In this document: piece by piece, positions 43,057-48,164 of the stretch
Position numbering within the stretch: position 1 is the first letter of the stretch
Layout of the letters: every line of letters begins with the position of its first letter
From: Deferribacteraceae bacterium
GTDB lineage: Bacteria > Chrysiogenota > Deferribacteres > Deferribacterales > Deferrivibrionaceae
Length of the DNA stretch: 48,164 nucleotides
Reading direction: 5' to 3'
Assembly: GCA_020054865.1 (NCBI GenBank)
Contig: JAIHAR010000014.1
Coordinates: 1-48,164, forward strand
Position numbers and translations under genes: made by a program
Notes under the pieces: model-generated
Databases searched by the model: none
What the model saw: only the letters and a program-made list of their open reading frames with translations
What the model was told of the DNA's origin: nothing

Positions 43057-43086
43057 GGCTGCAGATATTACAGTCTTGCTGCAGCC
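43057..43086. terminator. Hairpin between the DUF362 gene and aroF
   Basis: 8-bp perfect stem GGCTGCAG/CTGCAGCC with a 14-base loop holding the aroF stop. T-rich sequence is weak on both sides (TCTTT; TTATTTTA), so function is tentative. Confidence 0.35.
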
Positions 43087-44108
43087 TCTTTGATAATCCT
43101 TTCTGTTGTTCCCCAGTCTATACACTTGTCTGTTATTGATACCCCATATTTAAGCTTGCTCTTGTCATCACAAAGTGATTGGTTACCCTCGTTGATATTA
43201 CTTTCAATCATCACAGCTTTGATATATTTGTTGCCCGAATTAATTTGCCCTATTATGTTTTCAAACACCTTCGGTTGATTGTTGTGGTCTTTGCATGAAT
43301 TGGCATGACTGCAATCTACCATAATTGAGTCAGACAGTTTGTTTTTCTGTAAAACCTCAACCGTTTTTTGTATATCTTCCGGGAAATAATTGGGTTTTTT
43401 GTCGCCACCCCTTAAAACTATATGAACATCCGGATTGCCCGTTGTTTTAACAATTGAACTTTTCCCTTCGGCATTTATACCGAGAAAACTATGAGGCCTC
43501 AATGCTGCCTGCATAGCATCACAGGCAATTTTTACATTGCCGTCGGTGCCATTTTTGAATCCTACAGGGAAAGAAAGTCCGCTGGCCATCTCCCTATGGG
43601 TCTGAGATTCGGTGGTTCTTGCCCCAATTGCACCCCATGAAATCATGTCAGAAAGATATTGAGGAGTAATAGGATCAAGCATTTCACATGCAACAGGAAG
43701 CCTTAAATCTGTAATCTCTGAAAGCAATCTTCTTGCTATGCCAAGCCCTTTTGAAATCTGATGGCTGCCATCCATATCAGGGTCATTTATCAGACCCTTC
43801 CAGCCTACTGTTGTTCGAGGCTTTTCAAAATATACTCTCATAACAATATAAATTTTGTCTTTTACTTCATCTGAAAGCTTTTTAAGCCTCTGTGCATAGT
43901 CAAGAGCTGCTACTGGGTCATGAATTGAACACGGACCCACAACCGCCATTATTCGTTTATCCTCTTTCCTCAAGATTTTTTTAACAGCATCTCTGCTCTC
44001 TACGACAAACTGTGCACCTTTTTCTGAAAGTGGGAATATTTGCCTCAAATAAAAAGGTGCAACTATTGGAATAAGTTCTTTTACATTCAGGTTATTGGTC
44101 TTGAACAT
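43068..44108 (-). CDS. aroF: 3-deoxy-7-phosphoheptulonate synthase (DAHP synthase, AroFGH type)
   Basis: 346 residues. Metal-site residues visible: Cys in VVGPCSIHDP, His in VDCSHANSCKDHNNQ, Glu in VMIESNINEG and Asp in SITDKCIDW; PEP/E4P site in ARTTESQTHREMASG. First step of the shikimate pathway: PEP plus erythrose 4-phosphate to DAHP. Class I alpha like E. coli AroG/F/H, which are feedback-inhibited by aromatic amino acids; which one cannot be read. The open frame runs to 44138 without a ribosome binding site; GAGG six bases before the ATG at 44108 and alignment of NLNVKELIPI with the AroG N-terminus select that start. Confidence 0.93.
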   Translation of the reverse strand: MFKTNNLNVKELIPIVAPFYLRQIFPLSEKGAQFVVESRDAVKKILRKEDKRIMAVVGPCSIHDPVAALDYAQRLKKLSDEVKDKIYIVMRVYFEKPRTTVGWKGLINDPDMDGSHQISKGLGIARRLLSEITDLRLPVACEMLDPITPQYLSDMISWGAIGARTTESQTHREMASGLSFPVGFKNGTDGNVKIACDAMQAALRPHSFLGINAEGKSSIVKTTGNPDVHIVLRGGDKKPNYFPEDIQKTVEVLQKNKLSDSIMVDCSHANSCKDHNNQPKVFENIIGQINSGNKYIKAVMIESNINEGNQSLCDDKSKLKYGVSITDKCIDWGTTERIIKEAAARL

Positions 44109-44162
44109 ATTAAGCCTCGCTAAATTTTTATTATTCATATTAAACTATTAGTTTTTCAGAAT

Positions 44163-44654
44163 TTAGTCAAGCCTTCTGTTCATCACTTTTTTATAACGTT
44201 CTTCCAAATCAAGAAGTTTTAGCTTTAAACCAATCCCTGAAGAGTATCCGCCAGGTGAAGAATGTCCAACAACTCTATGACATGGGATAAGTACGGGCCA
44301 TCTGTTTTTAGCCATAGCACTCCCTGTTGCTCTAAAGGCATTTTTATACCCTGCTTTTTCTGCAAGCTTCTTATAAGTTATCTTTTCCCCAAATTCTGTT
44401 TTGGAGAGTGTTTTATAGATATCCAAATAAAAATTGGAAATACCTTTTGTTTCAAGTCTTGAAAAATCAAGTTCAACACCCTTTTTTGAAAAATAATTGT
44501 CGAAAAACCGGACAAAATATTCATGATTTTCATGACCTACATGTTGCTGAAAATGCTCTGAAATATTTGCAAAATCAATCCTTTCCAGTAAGTTTTCTTT
44601 GTTAAATATTAACAACAGTCCGGCAACATCGTAAAAGTTGTAATATATTGTCAT
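44163..44654 (-). CDS. ogt: Methylated-DNA-protein cysteine methyltransferase (O6-alkylguanine repair)
   Basis: 163 residues. Active-site LIPCHRVVGHSSPGGYSSGIGLKLKLLDLE contains the acceptor Cys in PCHRV; the helix-turn-helix TYKKLAEKAGYKNAFRATGSAMAKNRWP precedes it. Removes O6-methyl groups from guanine by single use. The N-terminal about 70 residues are divergent from Ada/Ogt but of similar size. ATGA overlap with the upstream methyltransferase gene. No Ada-type regulatory domain. Confidence 0.92.
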   Translation of the reverse strand: MTIYYNFYDVAGLLLIFNKENLLERIDFANISEHFQQHVGHENHEYFVRFFDNYFSKKGVELDFSRLETKGISNFYLDIYKTLSKTEFGEKITYKKLAEKAGYKNAFRATGSAMAKNRWPVLIPCHRVVGHSSPGGYSSGIGLKLKLLDLEERYKKVMNRRLD

Positions 44655-45757
44655 TTCCTCTCTAACCTTGCCACGGATTCTATGTGGTAAGTATTTGGAA
44701 ACATATCAAAAATATAAAATTCCCTAATATTGTAAAATTCGGATATATTTTTGATATCACGCTTCATCGTTGTCGGATTGCAAGAAACATATACAATCTC
44801 TTCAGGCAGTTTATCTCTGATAAGTTTTATAACCGATTTTGACAGCCCCTGTCTTGAAGGATCAACAAACAATGAATCAAATTTGAAGCTTGGCGCAAAA
44901 TGTCTATTCAAATCATATCTTAAAAATTTGGTGTTTTGAATGTCTGCCAATCTGGCAAGTTTTATGGCTTCCCTGTCAAAATCAACCGCAAGAATAGCCT
45001 TTGCACTTTTTGCAAGCCCTACAGTAAAAAAACCGTTGCCGCAATATAATTCAAGGATATTTCCCCCTTTACCAATCAGGCTGCAGGCCTTTTGCTGCAA
45101 TTTGTCCAGGAGATATCTATTGCCCTGAAAAAAACTGTTTGCCGAAACAAGCAGTTCACCAAAAAAGGTATCAAAAGCAACATAGCCAATGTTGTCAATA
45201 TTGGAAATTACTTCCCCTTCAGTATTTTCTATAAAATTAAGTTCAGTAAGATCCTGAGAGATTTCAGACAAGTCTTTTACTTTTTTTATTATATTTTCTG
45301 AAATAATAGGGCAGTCATCAACCTTAATAAACTCTCTTGAGTTAAATTTGTAAAACCCAAAGCCGCCTTCTTTTAATTTTATGCTACATTTAATTCTATA
45401 CCTAAGAGGATTTTGTACAAAAATGTCATCTATTTTAAACCCTTCAAAATCCTTAAAATTTTGCAACACTATCTGTTTCTTGATATTAACCTGCTCAGAG
45501 TATTTTATGTTTCCAAAAAGGCACCCTCCACAAACACCTATGTGGGGGCAGTAAGGTTCTTCATCCCTCAGCAAAGAAGGTTTCACAATTTCAACAATCT
45601 TGCCGTAAGAAAAGTTCTTTTTGTCTTCAGTAAGTTCGATGTTTACAACATCGCCAGTCACTGCAAACGGAACAAAAACTTTTTTGCCGCTTCCAAGGGT
45701 TCCTACACCGTACCCGCCGTATCCGTTATCGGTTATTGTAATATTTTTATATTGCAT
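44651..45757 (-). CDS. TrmA/RlmD-family uracil-5-methyltransferase (TRAM + Fe-S)
   Basis: 368 residues. N-terminal TRAM domain (MQYKNITITDNGYGGYGVG...), iron-sulfur Cys set CPHIGVCGGC near 70-79 with another Cys near 146 (DDCPI), then class I SAM fold: ELYCGNGFFTVGLA, VDPSRQGLS and the catalytic Cys in YVSCNPTTMKRDI, with the terminal HIESVARL. This is the RlmD/RlmCD/TrmA pattern; it makes m5U in 23S rRNA (positions 747 or 1939 equivalents) or tRNA, and the Fe-S set favours RlmD-like. It overlaps thiH by 11 bp and ogt by four. Confidence 0.9.
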   Translation of the reverse strand: MQYKNITITDNGYGGYGVGTLGSGKKVFVPFAVTGDVVNIELTEDKKNFSYGKIVEIVKPSLLRDEEPYCPHIGVCGGCLFGNIKYSEQVNIKKQIVLQNFKDFEGFKIDDIFVQNPLRYRIKCSIKLKEGGFGFYKFNSREFIKVDDCPIISENIIKKVKDLSEISQDLTELNFIENTEGEVISNIDNIGYVAFDTFFGELLVSANSFFQGNRYLLDKLQQKACSLIGKGGNILELYCGNGFFTVGLAKSAKAILAVDFDREAIKLARLADIQNTKFLRYDLNRHFAPSFKFDSLFVDPSRQGLSKSVIKLIRDKLPEEIVYVSCNPTTMKRDIKNISEFYNIREFYIFDMFPNTYHIESVARLERK

Positions 45758-46868
45758 CGATAAATGATGAATCCCAATCCTTCAGGACAGGATCAAACCC
45801 TTTCATTTTGACAGACTGTATAAATTCTTCAGCACTTCTTGTGTCTTCAACTTCAAATTGTTTCCCTTCTTCTTCCCCTGCGGCATAACCACCGGGATTA
45901 GTTTTTGACCCGGCACTCATTTGAGTTACCCCAAGATATATTAACTTGTCTCTTAAATGAGCAGGCTCTCTGGTGGATACAACCAGACCTACATCGTGCA
46001 GGAACAATCTTAGAGCGAGCATCGACTGGACAAGATTTTTATCCGTAATTATATGTTTTGGTTTAAAATGCCCCTCTGCATCCCTTATCCTCGGGAAAGA
46101 CACCGTAACATGGGTTTTCCAATAGGTTTTCATCAAATATCTGGCATGAATACCTACAAAAAATTCTTCAACCCTAAAGTCTTCAAGTCCCATCAAAGCA
46201 GCAATTCCTATTGTCCTCAAACCAGCGTTTGCTGCCCTTTCCACTGCCTCAAGTCTATACCTGAAGTCGGTTTTTTTGCCACCAAGATGCACTTCGGCAT
46301 AGGTTTTTTTGTTATATGTTTCCTGATAAAGGGTCAGACTGTCAACTCCAAAATTATACAAAAGCCTGTATTCATTTTCATCAAGGGGTTGTACCTCCAA
46401 AATTATAGATGAAAAACCGTTTTTCCTTACAAGCTTTACCACTTCACTCAGATAATCTACCGAAACCTTTTTGGGGTGCTCGCCTGAGCATATAAGAAGG
46501 TGTCTTATCCCTGTCTTTTTTATTACCTCAAGCTCCCTTGATACCTCTTCAATAGTAAGTGTTTTTCTTTTAAATTTGTTATGAACATTGAAGCCACAAT
46601 ATACACAGGAATTTACGCATTCATTGGAAACATACATCGGGATATATATTTTAATTGTCTTGCCAAACCTTTGTGTGGTTATTCTGTTTGCCCTTACAGC
46701 CAAAGGCTCAAGAAATTTTTCAGCTGCAGGGGAAAGCAGTGTGGCAAAATCTTCAATAGATAGGCTGTTCAAATTTATTGCTCTTTCAACATCACTCTCA
46801 CTTCTGGAGTATATAAAGCTTTTTATTTCATCCCAATCATAATTCTTAAGCTCATTGAAAAAAGTCAT
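45747..46868 (-). CDS. thiH: 2-iminoacetate synthase (radical SAM)
   Basis: 373 residues. Radical SAM Cys motif CVNSCVYCGFN (C-x3-C-x2-C) near residue 81, preceded by IYIPMYVSNEC, and the family's LLICSGEHPKKV and VSFPRIRDAEGHF. Cleaves tyrosine to make dehydroglycine and p-cresol for the thiazole ring of thiamine. Its gene starts one base after the thiG stop, as usual for thiGH. ThiH (not ThiO) use points to an anaerobic or facultative lifestyle. Confidence 0.95.
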   Translation of the reverse strand: MTFFNELKNYDWDEIKSFIYSRSESDVERAINLNSLSIEDFATLLSPAAEKFLEPLAVRANRITTQRFGKTIKIYIPMYVSNECVNSCVYCGFNVHNKFKRKTLTIEEVSRELEVIKKTGIRHLLICSGEHPKKVSVDYLSEVVKLVRKNGFSSIILEVQPLDENEYRLLYNFGVDSLTLYQETYNKKTYAEVHLGGKKTDFRYRLEAVERAANAGLRTIGIAALMGLEDFRVEEFFVGIHARYLMKTYWKTHVTVSFPRIRDAEGHFKPKHIITDKNLVQSMLALRLFLHDVGLVVSTREPAHLRDKLIYLGVTQMSAGSKTNPGGYAAGEEEGKQFEVEDTRSAEEFIQSVKMKGFDPVLKDWDSSFIDAI

Positions 46869-46869
46869 A

Positions 46870-47646
46870 TCAATCCCTCAAAAAGCCTGTCAAAGGGCTT
46901 GATGCATCAGCATATTGTTTTTCTGACGGCATCCCAGCATCTCTTGCTGCACAGGCAGCTTCCACTGCCAATTTAAATGATATGGCCATTTTTACAGGGT
47001 CTTTTGCAGTAGCTATCGCTGTATTTACAAGAACAGCATCAGCCCCAAGTTCAATGGCGTATGCCGCATGACTTGGCGCGCCGATACCTGCATCCACTAC
47101 CACAGGAACATTTGCCTGCTCAATTATAATCTTCAAATTTTCAACCGTCTTAAGCCCCTTATTCGTCCCGATAGGTGCACCAAGGGGCATAACCGTAACT
47201 GTCCCTATCTCCTCCAATCTTTTGCATAAAACAGGATCTGCATTTACATAAGGAAGGACTTTAAACCCTTCTTTTACAAGTATTTCTGCAGCCTTGAAAG
47301 TTTCAATAGGATCAGGTAGAAGATAATAGGGGTCAGGAGTTACCTCAAGTTTTACCCAGGGCTCACATCCGGCTGCCCTTGCAAGCCTTGCAAGCCTTAC
47401 CGCTTCAATTGCGTCTCTTGCACCCGAAGTATTCGGCAGCAAAAGAAACTCATTTGTGTCAATGTGCCTTAGCAAATCATCTTCCGGATTTTCTATATCC
47501 ACACGCCTGAGAGCCACAGTGACTATCTCAGCACCACTTGCCTTTATCGCTTTTTGCATGATTTCATTTGACTGAAATTTACCTGTACCAACCATCAATC
47601 GGCTTTTAAACAATCTGTTGTCTATAACAAGCTCATTTTTGAACAT
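46870..47646 (-). CDS. thiG: Thiazole synthase
   Basis: 258 residues. TIM barrel opening [23 protein letters not shown], active-site Lys in WVKLEV, phosphate-binding [32 protein letters not shown]. Joins dehydroglycine, DXP and ThiS-thiocarboxylate into thiazole phosphate. The frame is open up to 47697, but AGAGG lies seven bases before the ATG at 47646, and that gives the usual N-terminus. It starts 10 bp after rseP. No thiS or thiF precedes it in the window; they must lie elsewhere. Confidence 0.95.
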   Translation of the reverse strand: MFKNELVIDNRLFKSRLMVGTGKFQSNEIMQKAIKASGAEIVTVALRRVDIENPEDDLLRHIDTNEFLLLPNTSGARDAIEAVRLARLARAAGCEPWVKLEVTPDPYYLLPDPIETFKAAEILVKEGFKVLPYVNADPVLCKRLEEIGTVTVMPLGAPIGTNKGLKTVENLKIIIEQANVPVVVDAGIGAPSHAAYAIELGADAVLVNTAIATAKDPVKMAISFKLAVEAACAARDAGMPSEKQYADASSPLTGFLRD

Positions 47647-47656
47647 TTCAAAACCT

Positions 47657-48164
47657 CTAATTTTTAATAATTCTAATGATGTCATTATAAAACGCAAACA
47701 TCATTAACGCAAGCAATAATGCTATCCCAACCATATTTGCATATTCCCTCACCTTTATGCTGACTGGCCTTCTAAAAACTGCTTCTATAAGATAAAAAAG
47801 CAGATGCCCACCATCAAGAACAGGTACAGGTAAAAGGTTTAATATTGCAAGATTTATACTTATTACTGCCATAAAGGCGAGAAGGCTGTTTATACCTATT
47901 TGCGCCGTCTGTTTTGCCATCTGGAAAATCATGATAGGACCACCTATATTGTCAGCCGGCACAACTTTCTGAAATATTTTTATTATTCCAACTACTGTTA
48001 GCTTTGTTACTTCATATGTCTTTTCAAGACCTTTATTTATTGCATCAATCGGGTTATATCTGACTGTGACAAATCTATCTTTTGGGGTAACACCAATTAG
48101 CCCCACACTCACCTCCTCGCCAAAAAGATTCCTTGATTTTGAAAGTTTTGGCGTAATTGTGAAT
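47657..48164 (-). CDS. rseP: RseP-family intramembrane zinc metalloprotease, C-terminal part
   Basis: The frame is open to the right edge, so the N-terminal HExxH and first membrane helix lie outside; about 169 residues are visible. The visible part has the end of a PDZ domain ([17 protein letters not shown]...[10 protein letters not shown]), the membrane helix and second active-site motif [20 protein letters not shown] (the Asp of the LDG motif), the RPVS segment and the last membrane helix [21 protein letters not shown]. Site-2 protease that cleaves anti-sigma factors or signal-peptide remnants. An apparent GTG at 48112 is internal. Upstream of thiG by 10 bp. Confidence 0.92.
   Translation of the reverse strand, partial: FTITPKLSKSRNLFGEEVSVGLIGVTPKDRFVTVRYNPIDAINKGLEKTYEVTKLTVVGIIKIFQKVVPADNIGGPIMIFQMAKQTAQIGINSLLAFMAVISINLAILNLLPVPVLDGGHLLFYLIEAVFRRPVSIKVREYANMVGIALLLALMMFAFYNDIIRIIKN

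Noticed and set aside
46581-46763. Small plus-strand frames inside thiH
   Set aside because: Shadows of the conserved radical SAM enzyme.
48110-48112. GTG as start of a 151-residue rseP
   Set aside because: The frame continues upstream to the window edge with PDZ-like residues; the GTG is internal and the gene is truncated by the window.

Overview
The window looks like chromosome from an AT-rich, Gram-negative bacterium. An outer membrane is implied by a TolC-type channel with RND pump, a LapA/LapB pair and RseP. Gene content and order (hisD-polA, tmk-holB-psp1-metG-tatD, glucosylglycerate-type genes, a curved-cell peptidoglycan trimming pair, thiolase plus ketoacid CoA-transferase) fit an anaerobic or microaerophilic lineage. 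My best guess is Deferribacterota (Deferribacter / Calditerrivibrio / Denitrovibrio relatives); this is inference from protein character and cannot be proved here. I see no rRNA, tRNA, CRISPR array, IS element or phage gene. No stretch above 300 bp lacks a gene; the longest empty piece is about 230 bp at the left end.

Left part (1-10.7 kb, minus strand): an AAA-ATPase/PD-(D/E)XK protein of unknown role; a thiolase plus fused two-domain 3-ketoacid CoA-transferase behind a recognisable sigma-54 promoter; and upstream of these a tight cluster hisD-polA-GGDEF protein-PAS sigma-54 activator. The activator is the natural candidate to drive the thiolase operon, a layout similar in logic to AtoC/atoDAEB.

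Middle (10.7-28.7 kb): a Sir2-type deacylase overlapping an ANKH/MATE-like transporter (+); glnK-amt behind a near-perfect sigma-54 promoter (-); a long minus cluster HIT protein-lapA-lapB-mutS-membrane protein-gpgP-like-gpgS-like, whose last two genes probably make glucosylglycerate; then a plus-strand run of a MOSC-MogA fusion, tmk, holB, psp1 (ricT-like), metG, tatD, a lone receiver domain and a universal stress protein.

Right part (28.7-48.2 kb): an ArsR-controlled TolC/adaptor/RND efflux operon ending in a DUF2892 membrane protein, with a dyad operator lying in the promoter spacer; an L,D-transpeptidase-fold protein with two NTF2-like repeats coupled to an M99 (Csd4/Pgp1-like) carboxypeptidase, probably acting on cell curvature; a TPR membrane protein with folE2; an IclR regulator, whose promoter shares a 16-bp word with the TPR-folE2 promoter; a mechanosensitive channel with a cyclic-nucleotide-type domain; a DUF362 ferredoxin-like protein; and a minus-strand run rseP (partial)-thiG-thiH-rlmD-like-ogt-aroF.

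The most interesting elements are the peptidoglycan-trimming pair outside the Epsilonproteobacteria, the two sigma-54 promoters with a locally encoded activator, the anchorless LapB in a mutS operon, the ArsR operator/RND/DUF2892 set, a shared putative IclR box, and several genes that appear to be leaderless. Many start codons here are best placed downstream of the longest open frame, because a good ribosome binding site sits there; those choices are noted per gene.
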